Shown here: positions 1 to 5,276 of the stretch, one piece after another | Numbering within the stretch: position 1 is the stretch's first letter | How the letters are laid out: each line of letters opens with the position of its first letter | Assembly (NCBI GenBank): GCA_029820875.1 | Contig: JALGUK010000266.1 | Span: 1-5,808, forward strand | Length of the DNA: 5,808 bases | Direction: 5' to 3' | From: Candidatus Zipacnadia bacterium | GTDB lineage: Bacteria > Armatimonadota > UBA5377 > JALGUK01 | Position numbers and translations under genes: made by a program | The notes under the pieces: model-generated | The model's input: the letters and a program-made list of their open reading frames with translations, nothing else | What the model was told of the DNA's origin: nothing | Databases searched by the model: none

Positions 1-1049
1 CCCGGGCTGATCTGCATGTTTGTGCCCGCGATGCCCACCAGCGACGTGTAGCCCGGACGCGCCGCATGGCCGGTATTCGGCTCGCCGGTCTTATTGGCGG
101 TGTAAGAGTTGTGCAGGTAGGTCTTAAGTACCCCTCGGTCGATAAGCGTCATTCGTGTACGGGTGACTCCCTCGCCATCGTACGGCGAGGACGCAAGGCC
201 GCCCGGGTGTAGGGGAGCATCCACAACGGTCAGGTGTTCGGACGCGATGCGCTCGCCCTTTTTACCCACCAGGTACGATGTCTTTCGCTGGACGCTCTCG
301 GCGTTTGCCGCACCGACGACTGCTCCGATAAGGGAGTTGGCCGCAAGGGGACCGAAGACAACTGGCAAAGTTCCGGTAGGTAAACTTCGGGCGCCGAGGA
401 AGATCAATGCGGTCCTGGTCGCCTTTTCGCCGATTGGCGCCGGGTCGAAGTCGCATAACCTGCGCGCGGAATCGAACTCAAAGAACGCTCCCACGTCCTC
501 CCCCCGTCTGACAATGCAGTAAAGGCTCATTCCCACGTTGGTGGCTTGCCAGGTAACCCCCACTCCCTCCGAGCTTGCAAGTGCCTTCTCTCCGCTGGCA
601 AAGCCGGCCCCTCCGGCGACGATGACATCTTCGGTCACGGCACGCGCCGCGTCAATCCCTACGGAGCACCACTCAATGACTTCCCCAACGTCCAAGCCAT
701 CAACTTGGGGGTCGAACAATTCCGGCACTTCCTGCTCTGGGCCGGGTGATGGAAGGGTCACGAAGTCGGGGTCGGGATGAGCGGCCTTGGCGAGGCCGGC
801 AGCAGCCTCCGCACAGCGAGCGATGTCGTCCGGGTCGAGCGTCGTTGTGTAGGAAAGGCCCATTCCACCCTCGTGGAAGGCGCGAATGCCGACGCCGTGG
901 TCGCGCACGACATCACACGACTTGATAGCGGTTCGCTCCACCTCGGCGCTGACGCGGCGTGTCCGAATCGCCACGACATCCGCTTGCTGGGCGCCACTTT
1001 TCAATGTCTGGTCAACCGCCTGTTGAGCGATGGAAAGTAAATCGTCCAT
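1..1049 (-). CDS. pmbA: TldE/PmbA subunit of the TldD-TldE metalloprotease (3' end cut by window edge)
   Basis: The frame is open from the ATG at 1049 to the left edge: 349 complete codons, against about 450 residues usual for the family, so roughly the last 100 are off-window. Family-like stretches are LPVVFGPLAANSLI (about 228-241), the segment with SYLVGKKGERIAS (258-270), SPYDGEGVTRTRMTLIDRGV (288-307) and KTYLHNSYTANKTGEPNTG (309-327). There is no HExxxH motif, which marks this as TldE, the subunit without the zinc site, rather than TldD. In characterised bacteria TldE pairs with TldD to form a cytosolic peptidase that degrades unfolded peptides and matures some ribosomally made peptides (microcin B17) and the CcdA antitoxin. 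The start is supported by a GAGG about 11 bases upstream and by the N-terminus beginning at the expected place (MDDLLSIAQQAVDQTLKSGA). It lies 140 bases downstream of tldD in the same direction and is probably co-transcribed. No frameshift is seen in it, unlike tldD. Confidence 0.93.
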   Translation of the reverse strand, partial: MDDLLSIAQQAVDQTLKSGAQQADVVAIRTRRVSAEVERTAIKSCDVVRDHGVGIRAFHEGGMGLSYTTTLDPDDIARCAEAAAGLAKAAHPDPDFVTLPSPGPEQEVPELFDPQVDGLDVGEVIEWCSVGIDAARAVTEDVIVAGGAGFASGEKALASSEGVGVTWQATNVGMSLYCIVRRGEDVGAFFEFDSARRLCDFDPAPIGEKATRTALIFLGARSLPTGTLPVVFGPLAANSLIGAVVGAANAESVQRKTSYLVGKKGERIASEHLTVVDAPLHPGGLASSPYDGEGVTRTRMTLIDRGVLKTYLHNSYTANKTGEPNTGHAARPGYTSLVGIAGTNMQISP

Positions 1050-1073
1050 GATGCACCGTCCCTCACGTCATTA

Positions 1074-1177
1074 GAGAGGGGCCGGGGGTGAGGAAGCCGT
1101 TTGCCGCGCCGAAGGTCGGCCTCACCCCCCGTCCCCCTCTCCTTTGGCCTCGCTTCGCGAGTCCTCTGGAGAGGGGG
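1074..1177. repeat. REP-like palindromic element with three mutually complementary G/C-rich arms
   Basis: It lies in the 140-base gap between tldD and tldE. Arm 1 (1074-1093, starting GAGAGGGG) is a near-complete reverse complement of arm 2 (1120-1141, starting CCTCACC), with two unpaired or extra bases. Arm 3 (1168-1177, GGAGAGGGGG) is a perfect reverse complement of the end of arm 2 (1133-1142). Arm 2 can therefore pair with either neighbour. Between arms 2 and 3 is a further small hairpin, CTCGC-TTC-GCGAG (1149-1161). This architecture, with CCTCACCCC and CCCCTCTCC words, resembles interspersed palindromic repeats that are common in many bacterial genomes. That resemblance is from memory and not from a search. 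In the tldD-tldE message it could attenuate or stabilise transcripts, or simply be a mobile-type REP insertion. Confidence 0.7.
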
Positions 1178-1189
1178 CTATACGCGATT

Positions 1190-2496
1190 CTACACCCTCC
1201 CGCCGACCACCAGCTCCTTGACCCGCACGTGCGGCCCACCGGCGTCCACGGGCATACTCATCCCGCCCAGCTCGAACCGGAGTTCCTTGCCCACGGCGTC
1301 AATGTCGTGCAGCGCCTGGAGAGTAAGGCCCGAGACGGAGACATTGCGCAGGTGCCGGCCCAGCTCACCGTCCTCAATCATGTACGCCTGCTCGATGTTG
1401 CACGTGAACTGTCCCTGGGCGGTGAAGACGTAGCCCCAGTAGCCGCCGGTCAGGAAGATCCCGTTGCGGGTGTCCTGAATCATCTCGTCGAGTTCCCAAT
1501 CGCCCGGCGCGATAAAGGTATTGCTCATGCGGACAATCGGCGGGGATTGGTGACCATCCGCACGGGCACTGCCATTGGGCGCCACGTCAAAGTGCGCGGC
1601 GGTCTCCAGACTGTGCAGGAACCCCTTGAGGACGCCGTTTTCCACAATCACGCGGCGCGCGCCTGGAGTCCCCTCCGAATCGTAAAGGTAACTACCGTGG
1701 TAGCCCTCGAGGGTGGAGTCGTCAATCACTGTGACCAGCTCGCTTCCGATCTCTTGGCCGACCTTTCCCTCGAGAATGGACTCGCCGGCCTTGACTGCGT
1801 CGGCCTCGGAGTTGTGACCGAGTGCCTCATGGGTGTACAGGCCCGTAACAGCAGGGTCCATAACGACCCGGAACTTGCCCGCTGGTGGAAGTTCAGCCTT
1901 CAGCAGCAACCGTGATATCTTCCGGTTCGAGACTCTCGATCAACTCGTATCCCGCAGATGCGTGTCTGTGTTTTCCGCCCGATTGCCGGACGTTGCCCTC
2001 CTGGGCTGTGATGTAGCTGCTTATGCCGCAACGGGTAATCGTCTGCTCGACGAACGTGCCGAATGTGTTCGCGACGGTCTCGACGGTGACGGAGTCGCGA
2101 TAGTTGACCTTGGTGTTGACAATCCGCTCCGGGTCCACTGCCTTGCCGGCCTGCTCCATCTCGAACACCCGGGCGACCTTATCCTCAAGCGCAACGTCGC
2201 GGGGGTCCGTCTTGGCCTTAGTGGCAACGCTCACCTCGATGGGGGGCAAGACTGACTGCATCCTGAAGACAGGTGTGCAACTCCGACTCGTTTACCGTAT
2301 TCGTGGGGGCAAAACCCCATGCACCGTCAACGAGCGCACGAACACCGGCCCCCTGGGACGATGCCGCGGCGAGCTTATCAGCTCGTCCGTCCTGCACAGC
2401 CACCGATGTCCCCTCACCGGAGACGATTCGAATCTCTGCAAATTCCGCACCCAGTTCCGGGGCTGATTCGAGCACTTTTCTCAGAAGGTCCTGCAT
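1190..2496 (-). pseudogene. tldD: TldD-type zinc metalloprotease subunit, interrupted by two frameshifts
   Basis: The family sequence is continuous only if three frames are joined: 2496 to about 2245 (MQDLLRKVLESAPELGAEFA through GVRALVDGAWGFAPTNTV), about 2256 to 1896 (PIEVSVATKAKTDPRDVALE through YELIESLEPEDITV), and about 1909 to 1190 (LLKAELPPAGKFRVVMDP to VRVKELVVGGRV and a TAG stop). The zinc motif HEALGH is at 1814-1831. Other family landmarks are SPPIVRMSNTFIAPGDWELD and DAGGPHVRVKELVVGG. Both shifts have the same sense (one base skipped, modulo 3), so they do not cancel. The joined product is about 430 residues, somewhat short for the family. The C-terminal CGKxGQ segment with the zinc-binding cysteine is missing (ELGGMSMPVD instead). 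The start at 2496 is 16 bases after the stop of the preceding gene, with GAGG 11 bases upstream; a GTG at 2535 is an alternative. TldD is the catalytic partner of TldE, encoded next. Sequencing or assembly error is the main alternative to real decay. Confidence 0.88.
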
Positions 2497-2512
2497 CCTG
2501 GAATCATCCTCT

Positions 2513-2839
2513 TCAGTCAAGCCTGTCGGGTCCACTGGTTAGCTTGTAAGCAACTGCCGCGCCGGCCGCCGCTCCCACGACACCGGCGCCCAGCGAGGCG
2601 AGCGTTGCGGCTGGCTGGCCGACTAACGGCTTTCCATCGGTGCTGCGGGGACGACGAAGCGCAAGGTACGTCCCCGCCGCAAGCGTGGTGCCCAGCCCTA
2701 ATATGAAAGCAAGAGGGATTGTGCCCTCAGGGAGGGTCTTCTCGGGTGAAAGTTCCTCGGTCGCTTTCTGTTTTATCTGGCTGACCAACTCCCGAAGCTG
2801 CTCCTTCGTCACCCGTTTTTGTGTCGCTGCCTCGTCCAC
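2513..2839 (-). CDS. Small membrane protein with two helices and a glycine-zipper-like segment, function unknown
   Basis: The product has 108 residues. I chose the GTG at 2839 because GGGGAGG ends about 10 bases upstream, and because extending further upstream only adds an arginine-rich stretch that is the neighbour's coding sequence read in another frame. Residues 1-38 are charged and probably helical (TKEQLRELVSQIKQKATEEL). A hydrophobic segment follows at about 41-61 (IPLAFILGLGTTLAAGTYLA), then a basic loop (RRPRSTDGK), then a Gly/Ala-rich segment at 79-99 (ATLASLGAGVVGAAAGAAVA) with glycine-zipper spacing. I do not recognise a named family. A charged helix plus membrane anchor encoded next to a holin-like protein recalls the YqjD/YqjE arrangement of other bacteria, but that is analogy only. 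It overlaps the upstream gene by 113 bases and ends 16 bases before tldD, so it is very probably in that operon. Confidence 0.7.
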   Translation of the reverse strand: MDEAATQKRVTKEQLRELVSQIKQKATEELSPEKTLPEGTIPLAFILGLGTTLAAGTYLALRRPRSTDGKPLVGQPAATLASLGAGVVGAAAGAAVAYKLTSGPDRLD

Positions 2840-3149
2840 GTTCTGTCTTCCTCCCCGAAATCGCAAAGAGAATTGCAGCCGCCGCGAAAACCGCCGCTCC
2901 CACAATCAGGAAAGCAACGGGAACACTCAACTCCTTCGACAGCCACGTCAGTAACGCGGTAATCAGTAGCCCTGTGGCCAAAACCATAAGCGCAACTGCC
3001 GCGCCTGTTACTGCTGCGCGTCGTCGTGCCGTGTCAAGTGGGTGGGATACCGCCTCCTCGAAAGCATCGAGAAGCTGTTGTTTGGCGTATAGGATACTGC
3101 TGCGAAGAAGTTCCTGAACCAGATCGATGAGCGACCTGTTATCAGCCAT
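2727..3149 (-). CDS. Phage-holin-superfamily (YqjE/Holin-X-like) membrane protein
   Basis: The product has 140 residues. The start at 3149 has GGAGG with an 8-base spacer, and the promoter at 3196-3224 lies just upstream. Residues 1-43 are an amphipathic, charged region (SLIDLVQELLRSSILYAKQQ ending in TARRRAA). Two transmembrane helices follow at about 46-70 (GAAVALMVLATGLLITALL) and 76-98 (VPVAFLIVGAAVFAAAAILF). Residues 99-140 are a hydrophilic, low-complexity tail. An N-terminal LVxE amphipathic helix plus a two-helix hairpin is the layout of the YqjE/Actinobacterial Holin-X group, mostly chromosomal envelope proteins of unknown role rather than true phage lysis holins. Residues from about 104 onward are encoded in DNA shared with the next gene. 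That tail looks less constrained and could be a read-through extension after an ancestral stop was lost. First gene of the tldD/tldE operon. Confidence 0.72.
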   Translation of the reverse strand: MADNRSLIDLVQELLRSSILYAKQQLLDAFEEAVSHPLDTARRRAAVTGAAVALMVLATGLLITALLTWLSKELSVPVAFLIVGAAVFAAAAILFAISGRKTERGRGSDTKTGDEGAASGVGQPDKTESDRGTFTREDPP

Positions 3150-3195
3150 GCGGAAGGCCTCCGTTGGATGGCGGGACGCCCTTTCAACTCACCGC

Positions 3196-3224
3196 ATTAT
3201 AGCCTGCAGGGCTTCAGGGGTCAA
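3196..3224 (-). promoter_or_regulatory. Sigma70-type promoter of the holin-like/tldD/tldE operon
   Basis: Reading the minus strand, a -35 box TTGACC (3224-3219) and a perfect -10 box TATAAT (3201-3196) are separated by 17 bases, the optimal spacing. Transcription would start near 3189, giving a leader of about 40 bases before the ATG at 3149 with its GGAGG. It is the best promoter match in the window. The 17-base spacer contains CCTGCAGG, a palindrome. Confidence 0.8.
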
Positions 3225-3503
3225 GGAAACAGCATGACGGTAGCCTGGCGGTGCTGAGTGACCCACGCACACAAATCGGCAAGTCCTGATTACAGCCTCT
3301 CGGCTTCGTAGAAGGGATACCTGATGAGGGGAGCGAAAAGTTGCATTGTGTCTTCAGCGTGTTTGAGATGCGGCGGGTTGTTTCGATAGGCTTGCCGTTG
3401 TTTCTGCGGTTGAAATTGATAATATATCATGACCAAGCCTATGCCGCTGTTGCAACGTAATGCTGAGCGAAATCGAGACATCCGAGTGGAGGATGATGCC
3501 CAA
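3225..3503. other. Divergent intergenic region
   Basis: No convincing gene is seen here. With 3150-3224 it makes a 354-base spacer between the minus-strand operon and the plus-strand acetyltransferase. A short AT-rich dyad lies at 3417-3429, listed separately. Minus-strand reading frames that cross 3290-3563 have no ribosome-binding site and run through the start of the acetyltransferase gene, so I treat them as chance. The plus-strand frame is open from an ATG at 3429, but that would add 25 residues of poor family fit to the acetyltransferase. Confidence 0.5.
3417..3429. promoter_or_regulatory. AT-rich dyad, possible -10 region or operator for the acetyltransferase gene
   Basis: A perfect 5-base inverted repeat, TGATA-ATA-TATCA, lies in the only AT-rich stretch upstream of the acetyltransferase, about 75 bases before its chosen start. 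GATAAT within it could be a -10 box, but no -35 box at 16-18 bases is convincing (TTGCCG would be 20 bases away). A role as promoter or repressor site is inference from position and symmetry alone. Confidence 0.25.
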
Positions 3504-3971
3504 ATGACCATCCGCAAGTATTACGAAACCGATCGGCAGGCACTCAAAGACGTTACGGTTCATGCCTTTTCGGGTGTGAGCATTGACGAGAATATCGAAC
3601 GCATGTTCGGTGCCGACGAACCCGGGCGATGGAAGGAGCGTAAAGCATCACACATTGATGATGACGTGCGGGCCCATGCAGCGGGGATTTTCGTCGCGGA
3701 GGAGGAGGGAAAGGTCGTCGGCTACATCACGACACGGCTGGACAGAGGAGCAAAGGTGGGACACATTCCTAATATGGCCGTTCACCCTGACTTCCAAGGC
3801 CGTGGAATTGGTCGGGAGCTTATTGAGGCGGCATTGGACTACTTCCGCGAGCAGGGCATGGAGCTGGCACGTATCGAGACCCTCGTGCAGAACAAGCGTT
3901 GCATGGAATTCTACCCCAGAATAGGGTTCAAAGAGGTCGCACGGCAGGTTCATTTTGCGATGAGGCTGTAG
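3504..3971 (+). CDS. GNAT-family N-acetyltransferase
   Basis: The product has 155 residues, the usual size of a single-domain GNAT enzyme, which moves an acetyl group from acetyl-CoA to an amine. The family fold reads in order: MTIRKYYETDRQALKDVTVH (strand 1 and helix 1), GIFVAEEEGKVVGYITTRLD (61-80, strands 2-3), GHIPNMAVHPDFQGRGIGRE (86-105), where QGRGIGREL is the acetyl-CoA pyrophosphate-binding R/Q-x-x-G-x-G/A loop of motif A, and NKRCMEFYPRIGFKEVARQV (130-149), the typical motif B. The start at 3504 is chosen because GGAGG (3488-3492) is 11 bases upstream and the family's first strand begins there; an ATG at 3429 in the same frame would add 25 unrelated residues. The substrate cannot be told: protein N-termini, small amines and antibiotics are all known in this fold. 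It is divergent from the tldD operon and appears monocistronic. Confidence 0.92.
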   Translation: MTIRKYYETDRQALKDVTVHAFSGVSIDENIERMFGADEPGRWKERKASHIDDDVRAHAAGIFVAEEEGKVVGYITTRLDRGAKVGHIPNMAVHPDFQGRGIGRELIEAALDYFREQGMELARIETLVQNKRCMEFYPRIGFKEVARQVHFAMRL

Positions 3972-3979
3972 CAAGGCTG

Positions 3980-4057
3980 ATCAGATCTGATGTGGTCGCC
4001 TGCTCGGCTGTTGGGAACGATGATTCCTGAAGGCTTCACTTCAAGCCAGCGGCAGGC
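3980..4057. terminator. Inverted-repeat cluster between convergent genes, possible bidirectional terminator
   Basis: Just after the acetyltransferase stop is a perfect 12-base palindrome, ATCAGATCTGAT (3980-3991). GCCTGC (3998-4003) then pairs with GCAGGC (4052-4057), and GCT (4006-4008) with AGC (4048-4050). Two small hairpins fit inside: GGAA-cgatga-TTCC and GGCTT-cacttc-AAGCC. No U-run follows on either strand, so a classical intrinsic terminator is not supported. The location between convergent genes is the main argument for a role in transcript ending. Confidence 0.3.
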
Positions 4058-4109
4058 GAACTGGATCGTCGCTCAGATTACCGTCTGGCACGGTGATATG
4101 AATCCGCAT

Positions 4110-4847
4110 TCACGCGACCAGCAGACCACTGGCTATTCCGTTGGCAACCAACAGCACGATGAGGGCCAGCGGCCATTCGTAGTCGTAGGCGATGGATACA
4201 AGGACTACACTGAGGCCAAGGCGCCAAAACGCTTGGGCGAAGACGAGCAGGATGAGCAGAGAAACAAACGGCGTCAAGCTCAAAAGGAGCTCCAGAGGGT
4301 AAACCAGCGCCGCGATGGTACCGTAGATGAGCGAGAAGCCGACGCACAAGTCAACCGTGTCGGTCAGAAAGTTGACGCCGCGGCCGGTGATGATATTCAG
4401 GCCTGAGAGTGCCATCGCGGAGACTACGAGGGAAAGCAGAGCCGCAAGGACCTGTCCCAAGGCCACAGCCGCAACATTTGCTGCTCCGCTGGGCGCCATG
4501 GGTGCGCCTTCGCGGACCGCAACGGCGCCAAGCCCGGCCACGCCCAGAAGGGTAACGAACGCATACAATCCGACCACCTTCCACCTCGCCCCATCGGTGC
4601 CCAGATACCGTGGGAAGTCGTTCTCTAAAGCCTCAACAGGCCTGATGATCAGGGTTCCAACGAGTTGCCACAGGCGCACCGGTTGTTCCGGCTGGGACTT
4701 CCGATGCTTCGTTGCGGGATGTTTTAGCGACTGTTGCGCCTGCGCTGGTCTAGGGGCTCCGCAGAGGGTGCAGATACTGTAGCCTGCAGGGTTCAGCGCA
4801 CCGCAGCTTGGGCATCTTTCAGGCTGTCCGGTTCCCGAATCGGCCAT
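4110..4847 (-). CDS. Zinc-ribbon, Yip1-like integral membrane protein
   Basis: The product has 245 residues. It opens with a zinc ribbon, CPSCGALNPAGYSICTLCG (residues 12-30), with four cysteines in a CxxC-x10-CxxC pattern. A Gln/Lys/Pro-rich linker (34-56) and an amphipathic entry segment (VRLWQLVGTLIIRPVEALEN, 57-76) follow. Hydrophobic helices lie at about 89-111, 123-153, 165-190, 192-219 and 225-245. Five helices with an Rp-x-E-lead-in are typical of Yip1-domain proteins (PF04893-like), which in bacteria have no assigned function; the assignment is from memory of the fold. The start at 4847 is uncertain because upstream G-rich bases give no well-spaced ribosome site. An in-frame ATG at 4865 adds MGACIR, and the frame is open to 4949. 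The gene is convergent with the acetyltransferase and divergent from the receiver-domain gene. The helix end coincides with the stop, so it is not truncated. Confidence 0.82.
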   Translation of the reverse strand: MADSGTGQPERCPSCGALNPAGYSICTLCGAPRPAQAQQSLKHPATKHRKSQPEQPVRLWQLVGTLIIRPVEALENDFPRYLGTDGARWKVVGLYAFVTLLGVAGLGAVAVREGAPMAPSGAANVAAVALGQVLAALLSLVVSAMALSGLNIITGRGVNFLTDTVDLCVGFSLIYGTIAALVYPLELLLSLTPFVSLLILLVFAQAFWRLGLSVVLVSIAYDYEWPLALIVLLVANGIASGLLVA

Positions 4848-5002
4848 TCTTATACACGCCCCCATTCTCCCAAGGGTAATCGCAAACAAGCACGAGGTTG
4901 TGTCCATATAACACGATTTCGCTGTTCGACCGGCGGGTTGCTTGAACAACCGTCCAATCCGCCAAGAAAATGGCTACCTGAGAAGGAATTGGCAGGGAGG
5001 CG

Positions 5003-5080
5003 ATGAATTATGTAAATGGTCGTGCGGTCCGTTTGCGCCCCGATGCACGACACGTAGGGAGAAGGGGCGCAATAGCGTGA
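5003..5080 (+). CDS. Possible 25-residue small ORF or remnant of a lost gene
   Basis: ATG at 5003 to TGA at 5078-5080 encodes MNYVNGRAVRLRPDARHVGR followed by RGAIA. GGGAGG lies only 2 bases before the ATG, which is closer than normal. The composition (GRxVRLRPDxRHxGRRG) is coding-like and faintly recalls a KOW-type strand-loop-strand, which would suggest the 5' end of a gene truncated by a stop or shift. No continuation is recognisable downstream. It could equally be chance. Confidence 0.22.
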   Translation: MNYVNGRAVRLRPDARHVGRRGAIA

Positions 5081-5123
5081 CTGCAGCTACGGTCATAACC
5101 CCAAGCCAATGCTCCCCTTTTCA

Positions 5124-5155
5124 GCCTCGGCATGGAGAGTGCCTCCAGGCGAGGC
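5124..5155 (+). terminator. Strong two-tier hairpin followed by a short T-run
   Basis: GCCTCG (5124-5129) pairs perfectly with CGAGGC (5150-5155). Inside it TGGAG (5133-5137) pairs with CTCCA (5143-5147) around a 5-base loop, with GCA/GG as an internal loop. GATTTTG follows, a four-T run, weak for an intrinsic terminator. It sits 121 bases before the receiver gene and 43 bases after the small ORF. It could end upstream transcription or be a structured leader element of the receiver gene. Confidence 0.4.
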
Positions 5156-5276
5156 GATTTTGTGCATTCTCTCTCGTTAGATATCCACCACATGACCACC
5201 TTGCATGGTTCGAGTTGCAGGGAAGTGCTCACTCGGTGGCCGCCTGATGTAATGCTCTTTGCTCGGAGGTGCCCAG

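Larger units (their letters stand above)
4848..5276. other. Divergent intergenic region of about 430 bases
   Basis: The spacer separates the minus-strand Yip1-like gene from the plus-strand receiver gene. It contains a short dyad, GTGT-ccatata-ACAC (4899-4913), a candidate 25-codon ORF (5003-5080) and a stable hairpin (5124-5155), the last two listed separately. I found no good sigma70 promoter for either flanking gene. Longer open frames here overlap each other on both strands and show no family resemblance. Confidence 0.5.

Noticed and set aside
262..1040. Several open frames on both strands over the left end
   Set aside because: They overlap the single long TldE/PmbA frame, which is open over the whole 1-1049 stretch and matches the family throughout.
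1088..1915. A 275-codon open frame on the plus strand
   Set aside because: It is antisense to the best-conserved part of tldD, has no family resemblance, and is explained by the codon bias of the opposite strand.
1893..2262. Programmed ribosomal frameshifting in tldD
   Set aside because: Two shifts of the same sense would be needed, no such control is known for this family, and apparent missing residues at both sites point to indels.
2727..3149. Evidence for a prophage because of the holin-like protein
   Set aside because: No endolysin, structural, integrase or other phage gene is present, and this holin group is mostly chromosomal and non-lytic.
3290..3563. Minus-strand small ORFs in the spacer and over the start of the acetyltransferase gene
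   Set aside because: They lack a ribosome site and family similarity and run antisense into the acetyltransferase gene.
4327..4782. A 151-codon open frame on the plus strand
   Set aside because: It is antisense to the Yip1-like gene, whose zinc ribbon and helices clearly mark the minus strand as coding.
3201..4797. The word TAGCCTGCAGGG followed by TTCAG near 3200-3216 and again at 4780-4796
   Set aside because: One copy is in the operon promoter spacer and the other codes for the zinc ribbon (LNPAGYS) in the Yip1-like protein. With only two short copies it is most simply chance.
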